Below the pieces are notes generated by a model that saw nothing but the letters and a program-made list of their open reading frames with translations, was not told the origin of the DNA and did no database searches. From the NCBI GenBank assembly GCA_036004445.1, contig DASYRL010000103.1:5285-69284 (forward strand): a stretch of 64,000 bases of DNA. The letters are read 5' to 3'. This document shows, one piece after another, positions 1 to 7,586 of the stretch. Within the stretch, counting starts at the first letter, position 1. The number at the start of each line of letters is the position of its first letter. The translations under genes and the position numbers were made by a program. This stretch comes from DASXUC01 sp036004445. GTDB lineage: Bacteria > Sysuimicrobiota > Sysuimicrobiia > Sysuimicrobiales > Kaftiobacteriaceae.

Positions 1-1
1 G

Positions 2-574
2 CCGGCAAACCGCGACAACATGGTGGCGTGGATGGCTGCGCGCAACGATGCCCCGCATTACGGCGAGCTGATCGTCTACCGGTTTCCGAAAGACCGGCTG
101 GCGTTTGGTCCGATGCAGGTCGAGGCGCGCATCAATCAGGATCCGACGATCAGCCAACAGCTGACGTTGTGGAACCAGGAGGGCTCGCGCGTCATCCGCG
201 GCAATCTGCTGGTCATCCCGATGGAACGCTCGTTGCTGTACGTGGAACCGCTGTTCTTGCAGGCGGAGCGCAGCCAGCTGCCGGAGCTCCGGCGCGTGAT
301 CGTCGCCAGCGGGCCGCGGATCATCATGGCGGAGACGCCGGAAGCGGGACTCTCTCGACTGCTGGCAGCGGCACCGCCGGCGCCGCTGCCGCCGGGCACG
401 CCTGCGCCGCCGCCGTCCGTTGGGGGATCGGTGCGCGAGCTCATCGCCCAGGCCAGCGAGACGTACGAGCGCGCGCAGCAGTTGCTGAGGCAGGGAGACC
501 TGGCCGGGTATGCGCGCGAGATCGAACGGCTGGGGGAGATCCTGCGGCGGCTGCGCGAGAGTCAGGGTCCGTAG
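2..574 (+). CDS. UPF0182 family membrane protein, C-terminal part (5' end outside window)
   Basis: The reading frame is open from base 2, so this is the end of a longer gene that begins before the window. The first residues (PANRDNMVAWMAARND) and the following stretch with FPK, EARINQDP, TLWNQEGS and GNLLVIP are the conserved C-terminal region of the UPF0182 family. Family members are usually about 900 residues with several N-terminal membrane helices, and their function is unknown. Only 190 codons are visible, with no membrane segment. The last 60 residues are a Pro/Ala linker and an Arg/Glu-rich helix (about 142-184), typical of the family end. The 3' end overlaps the convergent enolase-superfamily gene by 13 bases. 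Confidence 0.88.
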   Translation, partial: PANRDNMVAWMAARNDAPHYGELIVYRFPKDRLAFGPMQVEARINQDPTISQQLTLWNQEGSRVIRGNLLVIPMERSLLYVEPLFLQAERSQLPELRRVIVASGPRIIMAETPEAGLSRLLAAAPPAPLPPGTPAPPPSVGGSVRELIAQASETYERAQQLLRQGDLAGYAREIERLGEILRRLRESQGP

Positions 575-1674
575 GTCGCCCGCTTCACCGTACAGCGGTC
601 CACGCGGTCTCCGAGCACCCGGAACCCGAGGCCGGCCCCCGTCGGGACGGTGATGGTCCCGTCGGCGTTCAACCGCACCGGTGGATCGATCACGTCCTCG
701 TGGAAGTAGCGATCGCTGGCCGACACGTCGGCCGGCAGCGTGAAGTTGGGCAGCGAGGCCAGCGCGATGTTCGCCGCGCGCCCGATCCCCGTTTCCAGGA
801 GTCCGCCGCACCACACCGGCGCCCCGGCGCGCTGCGCAAGATCGTGGGTGGCCACGCCCGCGGTCAGCCCACCCAGCCGCGCCGCCTTGATGTTGATGAT
901 CCGGCAGCTCCCCAGCGCCAGCGCTTTGCGCGCATCATCGGGGGTCACGATAGATTCATCGAGGCAGATCGGCGTGCGCAGCTGCGCCTGCAAGGCGGCA
1001 TGGTCGACGATGTCGTCCTCGGCGAGGGGCTGCTCGATCAGCAGCAGGTCGTAGCCATCCATGCGCCGGAAGATCTCCGCCTGCTCGAGCGTGTAGGCGG
1101 AATTCGCGTCCACCTGCAGGAGGATCGGGCCGTATGCCCGCCGGACCTGCTCGACCACGTCGACGTCCCAGCCTGGTTTGATCTTGATCTTGATCCGGCG
1201 GTAGCCCCGGTGCAGAAAGTCTCCGACGCGGCCAAGCAGCGCGTCGATCGTGGGCTCGATGCCCAAGCTGACCCCCACCGCCACGGTCTTCCTCGTGCCG
1301 CCCAGCGCTGCCGACAGCGGCAGGCCTTCGGCCTGACAGTACAGATCCCACAGCGCGGCCTCCACGCCGGCCTTCGCCATGTGGTGGCGCCGCAGGTCCG
1401 CGACCAGCGGGGGGAACCCCCGCGGATGGGCGACGTCCCCGCGCAGGACCCTGGGGAGGATGAACTCCTCGAGGACATGCCAGGCCGTTCCGACCGTTTC
1501 TTCATTATAGAGAGGCGCCGCCGCGGCCGGCACTTCGCCCCATCCCCGGCGGCCCTCGGCGTCGGTCAGGGCAACGAGCAGGCAGACTTTCGTCTCTTCG
1601 CGTCCGAAGCTGGTCTCAAACGGAAAGACCAGCGGCAGCGCGATCCGGCGCAGTTCAGCCTCAACGATCCGCAT
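562..1674 (-). CDS. Enolase-superfamily N-succinylamino acid racemase / o-succinylbenzoate synthase-like enzyme
   Basis: 370 residues from MRIVEAEL. The frame is open 40 codons further upstream, but that part runs into the neighbouring GNAT gene and lacks family character. Visible superfamily marks are KIKIKPGWD (catalytic KxK on strand 2), metal ligands in VDANSAY, IEQPL and LDES, and NIKAARLGG with the other general base lysine. This fits the NSAR/OSBS (MenC-type 2) group, which racemises N-succinyl amino acids and may also make o-succinylbenzoate for menaquinone. The start lies inside the end of the upstream GNAT gene (14-base overlap), so the two are probably translationally coupled. No other men gene is in view, so N-acylamino acid racemisation is the favoured role (inference). 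Confidence 0.85.
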   Translation of the reverse strand: MRIVEAELRRIALPLVFPFETSFGREETKVCLLVALTDAEGRRGWGEVPAAAAPLYNEETVGTAWHVLEEFILPRVLRGDVAHPRGFPPLVADLRRHHMAKAGVEAALWDLYCQAEGLPLSAALGGTRKTVAVGVSLGIEPTIDALLGRVGDFLHRGYRRIKIKIKPGWDVDVVEQVRRAYGPILLQVDANSAYTLEQAEIFRRMDGYDLLLIEQPLAEDDIVDHAALQAQLRTPICLDESIVTPDDARKALALGSCRIINIKAARLGGLTAGVATHDLAQRAGAPVWCGGLLETGIGRAANIALASLPNFTLPADVSASDRYFHEDVIDPPVRLNADGTITVPTGAGLGFRVLGDRVDRCTVKRATYGP

Positions 1675-2398
1675 GCCGCGCCTCCCGCCGATCCAGGACG
1701 TAGGTCCCGCCGGTGAAGTCGACGACTTCGTATCCGCGGGCAAAGTGATCGAGGAACGCCTCCCGGACGCGGAGCCGCCACGCCTGGGCGGCATCAGGAT
1801 CGGTGATCTTGAGCGCGTTGAAGTCGGGCGGGATCTCCAGCGCAGCCGCGCCGGGCGCCGTGGCCACCGGCGCGCCGCGCAGCGCGGCGTCGACGCGAGG
1901 ATCGCGGATCCACCAGTCGACTTCCAGCCGGTCGCTGTCGGTGCCCCGATTGATCGCGTCGCGCATGTCGCCGTAGTAGTTGACGTAATAGCGCGACGCG
2001 ACCGCGCCCAGCTTGTGATGGTTGAACCATGCGTTCGCGCGCTGCAGCGGATCGAACGTCCACACGATGCGGTCCACGCCCCGCGCCAGCGCCGCCTCGC
2101 GCTGGGCGCGCTTGAGCGCGAGACCCACGCCGCGCCCGCGGTACTCCTCGCGCACGCCGGTCATGTGCGAGTAGAGCAGCGGCGTCCCGTTGCGCGCTCC
2201 GGCGAACGCGTAGGAGAACCCGACGAGGTCGTCTCCGGCGAACGCCCCCAGCACGAGACCGCCGGCGCTCACCGCCGCACGCAGGTGATGGAGGGGGACG
2301 ACGTCGAGGTCCGGCATCGTCCACACCGCGCGCTGCAGGTGTTCGACCGCCGTCAACCCTGCGACGTCGTCGATCGGCCGGATCGTCAGCTCATCCAT
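1661..2398 (-). CDS. GNAT superfamily N-acyltransferase (COG3375-like), partner of the NSAR/OSBS enzyme
   Basis: 245 residues starting MDELTIRPIDD. The acyl-CoA loop is seen as VREEYRGRGVGLALKRAQRE, with the preceding beta strand LLYSHMTGV. The long C-terminal part (WTFDPLQRANAWFNHHKLGAVASRYYVNYYGDM) is characteristic of the COG3375 predicted acetyltransferases. In Geobacillus a GNAT next to an NSAR/OSBS gene succinylates D-amino acids, feeding a D-to-L conversion pathway (family knowledge). The same adjacency here, with a 14-base overlap, suggests that role. An open extension of 21 codons upstream exists but is basic and unlike the family. No clear Shine-Dalgarno precedes the chosen ATG. Confidence 0.8.
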   Translation of the reverse strand: MDELTIRPIDDVAGLTAVEHLQRAVWTMPDLDVVPLHHLRAAVSAGGLVLGAFAGDDLVGFSYAFAGARNGTPLLYSHMTGVREEYRGRGVGLALKRAQREAALARGVDRIVWTFDPLQRANAWFNHHKLGAVASRYYVNYYGDMRDAINRGTDSDRLEVDWWIRDPRVDAALRGAPVATAPGAAALEIPPDFNALKITDPDAAQAWRLRVREAFLDHFARGYEVVDFTGGTYVLDRREARHADR

Positions 2399-2590
2399 CG
2401 CGGAAAAAAAATTTCGAAGATCGCGCATGCGCAGCAGGAAAATCTCGCGCGCATGTCGCATGTTGTTGACTCAAACGCGCGTCTAGCAATTTCGGGCGCG
2501 TGGTAGGGTGCAGATGACGCACCCGCGCACCGGCCGGCGATCCAATTCGGTGCGCGATCAACAGCGCGGATGCGCGAAGGGGGGATTTCA

Positions 2591-2629
2591 GTGGCGAAGA
2601 AGAAGGCCAAGGCCAAGAAGAAGCGGTAA
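2591..2629 (+). CDS. Lysine-rich micropeptide ORF (12 aa)
   Basis: A GTG-initiated ORF encodes MAKKKAKAKKKR and stops at TAA. A strong purine tract (AAGGGGGGA, about 2577-2585) sits 6-8 bases before the start, and a stable terminator-like hairpin with a TTCG loop follows 27 bases after the stop. It lies alone in a roughly 300-base gap between two minus-strand genes that point the same way. Bacteria often carry short Lys/Ala-rich ORFs of this kind, but no function is assigned. A composition artefact is possible; the Shine-Dalgarno plus terminator arrangement is the main argument for it. Confidence 0.4.
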   Translation: MAKKKAKAKKKR

Positions 2630-2655
2630 CGAACTGGCGAGCGTCATGCTCGTCT

Positions 2656-2690
2656 GCGGCGCGGGTCTTCGGACCTGCGCCGCTTGGTTT
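2656..2690 (+). terminator. Rho-independent terminator after the micro-ORF
   Basis: A 12-bp stem (2656-2667 with 2672-2683, one G-U pair) is capped by a TTCG tetraloop and followed by TTGGTTT. It is placed to end a short plus-strand transcript covering the 12-codon ORF. In the opposite direction it lies just upstream of the GNAT gene and downstream of pncB, so it could also serve pncB on the minus strand. Confidence 0.65.
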
Positions 2691-2704
2691 GTGCCGCATT
2701 GTCG

Positions 2705-4081
2705 TCACGACGACAGCCGTGCCCGCGCGGCATCGTACATCTCCCGCTGCAGCCGCTGGAGCTCATCACTGAGCGTGACCGGCGGCAGGGGCGCCGCGTG
2801 CAGGTGACGCCACGCGGCGGGCAGCGCGCGGAGCCGGGACAGCGCGCGCGCCCGCGTGTCTTCGAGCCGTACCCCGGTGGTCGTGCGGCCGTGTTCCATG
2901 ACCTTCATCAGCAGCGGCTCGCCGCCCGGCGGCGCCGGTTCCTCGACCAGCGCAAGGACGTCGCGCAGGCCGTCGGCGGCGGCGATGCGCCACACCTGCT
3001 TCTGTCCCGGCAGCGTCGCCTTCCCCGTCGACAACTTGACCTTCGGGCCCTGGTTGTCTTCGACCAGCTTGTAGACGCCCCCCAGCGACGGCGCGTCACC
3101 CGACGTGCCCATCTCGGTCCCCACCCCAAAGGCATCTGCGGACGCGCCGGAGGAGACCAGGCGCTCGATCTTGTCTTCGTCCAGCTCCCCCGACAGCAGG
3201 ATCTGCACATCGGTCAGGCCGGAGCCATCGAGCAGCGCGCGCACTTGCATCGACAGAGCGGCCAGATCGCCGCTGTCGATGCGCACGCCTCGCAGCTGCC
3301 GTCCCCCGGCCGCCAGCTCGCCCGCCACCGTGATCGCGTGGCGTGCGCCCTGCACGGTGTCGTAGGTATCGATCAGCAGGAAGGCGTTGTTGGGGAAGTC
3401 CTTGGCAAAGGCGCGGAAGGCCGACAGTTCGTCGGGGAAGGACATGATGTACGAGTGAGCCATCGTGCCGTAGACGGGGATGCCATACTCCATCCCGGCC
3501 AGGACGTTGGAGGTCCCGGCGCAGCCCGCGATGTACGCCGCCCGCGCGGCCTTCAGCGCCGCGTCCGCACCATGATCGCGGCGCGGCGAGAAGTCAATCA
3601 CGGCACGGCCCGCCGCCGCGAGCACCACCCGCGCCGCCTTCGATGCCACCATGACCTCGAAGTTCAGCGTGTTGAGCAGAAACGTTTCGACAATTTGGGC
3701 CTCGATCCGTGGGGCCGTCACTTCGAGGACCGGTTCCTGGGGAAAGAAGACCTCCCCCTCCGGAACCGCCCACACGTCGCCGGTGAAGCGGAAGCCGCGC
3801 AGGTACTCCAGGAACGCATCGCTGAAGGTGCCCAGACTGCGCAGGTACGCGATGGCCTCGTCGTCAAACCGGAGGTGTTCCAGGTAGTACAGCGCGGGTT
3901 CCAGCCCCGCGCTGAGCAGGAACGCGCGGTGCGGCGGCAGCTGCCGGATGAACAGGTCGAACGTGGCCGGCTGGTTGAGCTGCTGGCGCAGGTAGCTGTC
4001 GGCCATGACCAGTTCGTACTGGTCCACCAGCAGCGCCATGTTCCTGGGCGTGACGAACCCGAACGACGGGTAGGGTTTCAC
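2705..4081 (-). CDS. pncB: Nicotinate phosphoribosyltransferase
   Basis: 458 residues. It converts nicotinate, PRPP and ATP to nicotinate mononucleotide in the NAD salvage (Preiss-Handler) pathway, in the cytoplasm. Family blocks are plain: LLVDQYELVMADSYL near the N-terminus, RRDHGADAALKAARAAYIAGCAGTSNV, TMAHSYIMSF, DTYDTVQGARHA, VRIDSGDLA, and FGVGTEMGTSGDAPSLGGVYKLVE. The GTG at 4081 follows the corA stop by two bases and is the start used here; the ATG at 4039 (MALLVDQYEL) is an alternative. The close spacing after corA suggests co-transcription. Confidence 0.92.
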   Translation of the reverse strand: MKPYPSFGFVTPRNMALLVDQYELVMADSYLRQQLNQPATFDLFIRQLPPHRAFLLSAGLEPALYYLEHLRFDDEAIAYLRSLGTFSDAFLEYLRGFRFTGDVWAVPEGEVFFPQEPVLEVTAPRIEAQIVETFLLNTLNFEVMVASKAARVVLAAAGRAVIDFSPRRDHGADAALKAARAAYIAGCAGTSNVLAGMEYGIPVYGTMAHSYIMSFPDELSAFRAFAKDFPNNAFLLIDTYDTVQGARHAITVAGELAAGGRQLRGVRIDSGDLAALSMQVRALLDGSGLTDVQILLSGELDEDKIERLVSSGASADAFGVGTEMGTSGDAPSLGGVYKLVEDNQGPKVKLSTGKATLPGQKQVWRIAAADGLRDVLALVEEPAPPGGEPLLMKVMEHGRTTTGVRLEDTRARALSRLRALPAAWRHLHAAPLPPVTLSDELQRLQREMYDAARARLSS

Positions 4082-4083
4082 GA

Positions 4084-5049
4084 TCAGAACCAGCCGAGCC
4101 GCTTGAAGATGTACGTCATGATGGTCCACAACGCGAAGATCAAGCCGAGCGCGAACACGAACCCGTAGCGCCAGTGGACGTCGGGGTAGAGGAGATCGAA
4201 GTTCATGCCGTACAACCCGGTGACCACGGCCGCCAGGGCCAGCGCCGCCGTGATGACGGTCAGCCGCTGGACGTTCTCGTTCAGGCGGTTGTTGACCGCC
4301 GAGAGGTAGATGTCCATCGCCCCCGCCACCAGGTCGCGCTGCGTGTCGATCATGTCGGTGATCCGCAGCAGATGATCGTAGACGTCGATAAAGTAGTTCT
4401 GGATCTCGGGGCGGAGAAACGGCAGATCCCGGCGGGTCAGTGTGTTGAAGAGGTCCCGCAGCGGCGACGCGACCCGCCGCAGGTGGACGAGGGCCTGCTT
4501 GGAGGTGAACAGCTGGTGCAAGGTGTCCGGCGTCGGCTGGGCCAGGAGGCGGTCCTCGATGCCGTCGAGGAGGTCATCGAGGTCGTCGATGATCGGGAAA
4601 TAGGTATCGACGCACGTGTCGACGATCGTGTAGAGCACGAAATCCGTGAACGGGCGCATCGTCCCCGGCGCGCGCTGCAGCCTGGCCCGCGCGTCGCTGA
4701 GCACCGGCATGGTCTGGGCGTGCACGGTGACCACGTACCCCGATCCGGCGAAGATGTCGACTTCGTCGAGGATCACGTCACCGCCGGTCGCCAGACTGGC
4801 TTCGGGGACGTGCACGGTCAGGAAGATGTAGCTGCCGTATTCGTCGATCTTCGGCCGCTGCTCCCGCTGGGTAGCATCTTCGATCGCCAGGGGATGGAAC
4901 CGGAAGACGTCGCGGAGCACGGCCACGTCGGCGTCGGTGGGGCCGGTCATGTCCACCCACACGACGCCGTCGGGGGCGGCCAGGAGGCCCTCCAGCGGCG
5001 TATCGGGACGTTCGTCGATGCGGTCGGCGGTGATGTGGATGACGTTCAT
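4084..5049 (-). CDS. corA: CorA-family divalent metal ion transporter
   Basis: 321 residues. CorA proteins are homopentameric inner-membrane channels for Mg2+ or Co2+. The two C-terminal membrane helices are visible (VITAALALAAVVTGLYGMNF and YGFVFALGLIFALWTIMTYIF), with the signature GMN at the end of helix 1. The N-terminal two thirds is the cytoplasmic alpha/beta funnel (LAIEDATQREQRPKIDEYGSYIFL is typical). The start is ATG at 5049; upstream codons in this frame run into the divergent peroxiredoxin gene. It is followed at once by pncB. Confidence 0.92.
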   Translation of the reverse strand: MNVIHITADRIDERPDTPLEGLLAAPDGVVWVDMTGPTDADVAVLRDVFRFHPLAIEDATQREQRPKIDEYGSYIFLTVHVPEASLATGGDVILDEVDIFAGSGYVVTVHAQTMPVLSDARARLQRAPGTMRPFTDFVLYTIVDTCVDTYFPIIDDLDDLLDGIEDRLLAQPTPDTLHQLFTSKQALVHLRRVASPLRDLFNTLTRRDLPFLRPEIQNYFIDVYDHLLRITDMIDTQRDLVAGAMDIYLSAVNNRLNENVQRLTVITAALALAAVVTGLYGMNFDLLYPDVHWRYGFVFALGLIFALWTIMTYIFKRLGWF

Positions 5050-5140
5050 ACAGGCGCCCGTGTCTGTTCGCGCGCACGGGGTGGCCTCCTGCCGTGCTAT
5101 CCTGAGGATACTACCTGTTCGTTCCTTCGAGGGGACACGC

Positions 5141-5614
5141 ATGTCTGTCGACGTGGGCCAGAAGGTTCCCAACGTGTCGCTGATTGCCGGCGATCGCACG
5201 CCCGTGCGGCTCGCCGACCTGCTCGGCCGGCCGACCGTGCTGCTGTTCTTTCCCGGCGCATTCACCGGCGTCTGTACCAAAGAGATGTGTACCTTTCGGG
5301 ACGACCTCAGCCGGTTCAATGACCTGGGAGCCCAGGTCCTGGCGATCAGCGTGGACAGCCCGTACGCGCAGCAGGCGTTCAAGGAAGCGAACGGCCTGAA
5401 TTTCCCGCTGCTCAGCGACTTCACGCGCGAGGCCGTCAAAGCGTTCGGGGTCGAGGATCCCAACTTCCTCAAGGGCATGATGGCCGGGACCGCCAAGCGG
5501 TCGGCGTTTGTCGTCGATGCGAACGGCACGGTGACCTACCGCTGGGTCTCCGACAATCCCGGCGTGGAGCCGAACTACGACGAAGTGGCCGCGGCGGTGA
5601 AGCGGCTTACCTGA
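5141..5614 (+). CDS. Peroxiredoxin (AhpC/TSA fold, PrxQ-like two-cysteine)
   Basis: 157 residues. It reduces hydroperoxides using a peroxidatic cysteine. The active-site block FFPGAFTGVCTKEMC puts the peroxidatic Cys at 45 and a second Cys at 50; the five-residue spacing is the PrxQ/BCP arrangement, in which the second Cys resolves the sulfenic acid within the same chain. The start is the ATG at 5141 with GAGGGG six bases upstream. It diverges from corA. Directly after the stop lies the left arm of an inverted 7-bp repeat array shared with the convergent dinB. Confidence 0.93.
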   Translation: MSVDVGQKVPNVSLIAGDRTPVRLADLLGRPTVLLFFPGAFTGVCTKEMCTFRDDLSRFNDLGAQVLAISVDSPYAQQAFKEANGLNFPLLSDFTREAVKAFGVEDPNFLKGMMAGTAKRSAFVVDANGTVTYRWVSDNPGVEPNYDEVAAAVKRLT

Positions 5615-5697
5615 CGGGAACAGGGAACAGCGAACAGGAAACAGGCGATCCGGCGTCAGGTGTTGTTCCCGGTTCCCCGTTCTCTGTTCCCGCTCTT
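5614..5697. repeat. Inverted heptamer array between convergent peroxiredoxin and dinB genes
   Basis: The left arm 5616-5643 is four 7-bp units (GGGAACA, GGGAACA, GCGAACA, GGAAACA). The right arm 5664-5691 carries the complementary units (TGTTCCC, GGTTCCC, CGTTCTC, TGTTCCC). The 20-base centre would be the loop. The right arm is also coding: read on the minus strand it makes the last ten or so codons of dinB (GNRERGTGNN). There is no clear T-tract, so it is not a classical intrinsic terminator. Confidence 0.8.
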
Positions 5698-6720
5698 GAG
5701 GAAGTTGGACAGCCGCACGCCGACCAGCCGCACGGGGCGATCCATCGCGAAGCGCTCCAGCAGGGCGATGGCGGTGGTCAGCACCGCGGCGGCGTCTTCC
5801 ACGGGGGCGGGCAGGGTCTGCGCCCGGGTGTGCGTGCGGAAGTCGCGATAGCGGATCTTTACGGTGACCGTCCGCGCCCCGTACCCTTCCTCGCGCAGGT
5901 CGTCTATGACCTCGTCCACCAGCGACGTGATCGTGTTCACGATCGTCTCTCGCCGCCGGGTGTCCCACTGATAGGTGGTCTCGCGGCTGATCGACTTCGG
6001 TTCCCAATCCGTGACGACCGGGCTGTCGTCTTCCCCGCGGCAGGTGTGGTAGAGGTACCCGCCGTGATGCTCCCCGAGCAGCGCCTGAAGCGCTGCGAGG
6101 GGGACGTTGCAGAGATCCCCTACCGTCTGCACGTGCAGTTCCATCGCGAGCCGGGCTGCCGTCTTGGGACCGATCCCCCACAGGACGGTCGCCGGCAGGT
6201 CGCGCAGCATTGCGTCGACGGTCTCCGGCCGGATTTCCGTGACCGCATCGGGTTTGCGCAGATTGGACGCGATCTTGGCCAGGAGTTTATTGGGGCCGAC
6301 CCCGACCGAGGCGGTCAGTCCGGTCCGGTCCCGGATCGCGAGCCGGATATCCTGGGCGATCGCGAGCGGGTCTTCCGGGCGCTGGCTCACGTCGAGAAAG
6401 GCCTCGTCCAGCGACAGCGGCTCCACCAGGGCCGTGTACTCGTGGAAGATCGCCCTGATCCGCCGCGAGAAGTCACCGTATGCGGGGAAGTCAACCGGGA
6501 GGAAGGCCGCGTGCGGGCACTTCTTGTAGGCGATGCGCAGCGGCATGGCGGAGTGAATGCCGAAGGCGCGCGCCTCATAGGAAGCGGTGGAGACCACGCC
6601 GCGTTTGTGGGGGTTGCCGTCGCCGCCGACGACCACCGGCTTCCCACGCAGCTCCGGGCGCCGCAGCTGCTCGACGGCGGCGAAGAACGCGTCCATGTCG
6701 ACGTGCAGGATCTTCCGCAT
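5656..6720 (-). CDS. dinB: DNA polymerase IV (Y-family translesion polymerase)
   Basis: 354 residues. It is an error-prone lesion-bypass polymerase. The N-terminal HVDMDAFFAAVEQ and the SLDEAFLDVS block carry the catalytic acidic residues; SVGVGPNKLLAKIAS and LWGIGPKTA (helix-hairpin-helix) follow, then the little-finger domain (SISRETTY onward). The frame is open far upstream, but the ATG at 6720 is the family start and overlaps the stop of the preceding gene (TGATG), indicating translational coupling. The last residues SGNRERGTGNNT are encoded by one arm of a 7-bp repeat array and are not part of the normal family. No beta-clamp motif is obvious at the extreme end. Confidence 0.95.
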   Translation of the reverse strand: MRKILHVDMDAFFAAVEQLRRPELRGKPVVVGGDGNPHKRGVVSTASYEARAFGIHSAMPLRIAYKKCPHAAFLPVDFPAYGDFSRRIRAIFHEYTALVEPLSLDEAFLDVSQRPEDPLAIAQDIRLAIRDRTGLTASVGVGPNKLLAKIASNLRKPDAVTEIRPETVDAMLRDLPATVLWGIGPKTAARLAMELHVQTVGDLCNVPLAALQALLGEHHGGYLYHTCRGEDDSPVVTDWEPKSISRETTYQWDTRRRETIVNTITSLVDEVIDDLREEGYGARTVTVKIRYRDFRTHTRAQTLPAPVEDAAAVLTTAIALLERFAMDRPVRLVGVRLSNFLKSGNRERGTGNNT

Positions 6721-7544
6721 CACCGGCGTCCTGCTCCGAGCGTTCGATGCGCGAGGACCGGTGCTCCTTCGACGGCCGCCTCGATGACGGTCTGGGTGTT
6801 CGTACGCGCGTCGTGGAGGAGACTGCTCGGCCAGCCAAAGAGGCCGGCGATGACGCGCGGTGGAGCAGCGCCGACGGTCCTCAAGTATCGCTCGAGTACC
6901 CCCGCCGCGGCGCGAACCGCGGTCAACGCGCCCGCGTCCACCGCGATCTGGGGCATCCACCGGATGAACGTATCCCAAATGAAGCTGTAGCTGCCCCGTT
7001 CGACTTCGCCGACCTTTGCGATCAGGAACGTCGATTGCAGCGCCGCCAGCGCGCGCTGGAAGGCTCCCGAGCCCGTGCCCCGCGGGACGACGCGGCGCCG
7101 GAGCGTCCACGTCGAGATCGGGCCGTCGGCGTGGATGGCTGCGTAGATGTCTCGGGCCAGCATGCTGAGCCGGCCCTCCCGATACGCCTGCAGGTAGTCG
7201 TCGGCGTCGCCGACGTTGCCCGACAGGGCGTAGAAGTGCGGCAGGTAGGCCAGCGACACGTACGCCGGTCTGCCGTGGAGTACTTTGCCATAGTAGACGC
7301 GGCGCCGGGCGACCAGCTCGTCCTTCCACTGCCACGCCCAGCTCCACATCCGGTCAACGCTCCGCGTCGCCAGCACGTCGAACAGCCCCGGGAGGTCTCC
7401 GCGTCCTCCGGTGAACGCGTAGCAAAACCCCAGCGCGTTGACGAACCGCAGGCCGGCCCGGGCGGCGTTCACCCGATGGGCGGCGAGGACGGCCGCGCGG
7501 TAGCGATTGATCTCGCCGCGGGTCAGCGTCATCAATTCCAGCAT
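6720..7544 (-). CDS. AlkZ/YcaQ-related winged-helix protein
   Basis: 274 residues without membrane segments. Sections such as RFVNALGFCYAFTGGRGDLPGL, RRRVYYGKVLHGRPAYVSL and PHFYALSGNVGDADDYLQAY resemble the AlkZ-related proteins seen in several bacterial phyla, a branch of the HTH_42 winged-helix DNA glycosylases that unhook interstrand crosslinks. I do not see a clear QxQ catalytic motif of true AlkZ, so glycosylase activity is not assured. Its stop overlaps the dinB start, which supports a DNA-damage role for the pair. It is divergent from the M16 protease genes. Confidence 0.55.
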   Translation of the reverse strand: MLELMTLTRGEINRYRAAVLAAHRVNAARAGLRFVNALGFCYAFTGGRGDLPGLFDVLATRSVDRMWSWAWQWKDELVARRRVYYGKVLHGRPAYVSLAYLPHFYALSGNVGDADDYLQAYREGRLSMLARDIYAAIHADGPISTWTLRRRVVPRGTGSGAFQRALAALQSTFLIAKVGEVERGSYSFIWDTFIRWMPQIAVDAGALTAVRAAAGVLERYLRTVGAAPPRVIAGLFGWPSSLLHDARTNTQTVIEAAVEGAPVLAHRTLGAGRR

Positions 7545-7586
7545 AACAGGGGATGCCTTTCACCAGAGAGAACCGCAATCGATGAC

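Noticed and set aside
28..1716. Long plus-strand open frame antisense to the NSAR/OSBS gene
   Set aside because: Arg/Pro/Ala-rich shadow of a real minus-strand gene in GC-rich DNA; no family features.
2684..4168. Plus-strand frame opposite pncB
   Set aside because: Translation is low-complexity and the opposite strand encodes a clear nicotinate phosphoribosyltransferase.
6480..7586. N-terminal extension of the M16 protease frame
   Set aside because: It runs antisense through the AlkZ-like gene and has no conserved sequence; the ATG at 7587 is the natural start.
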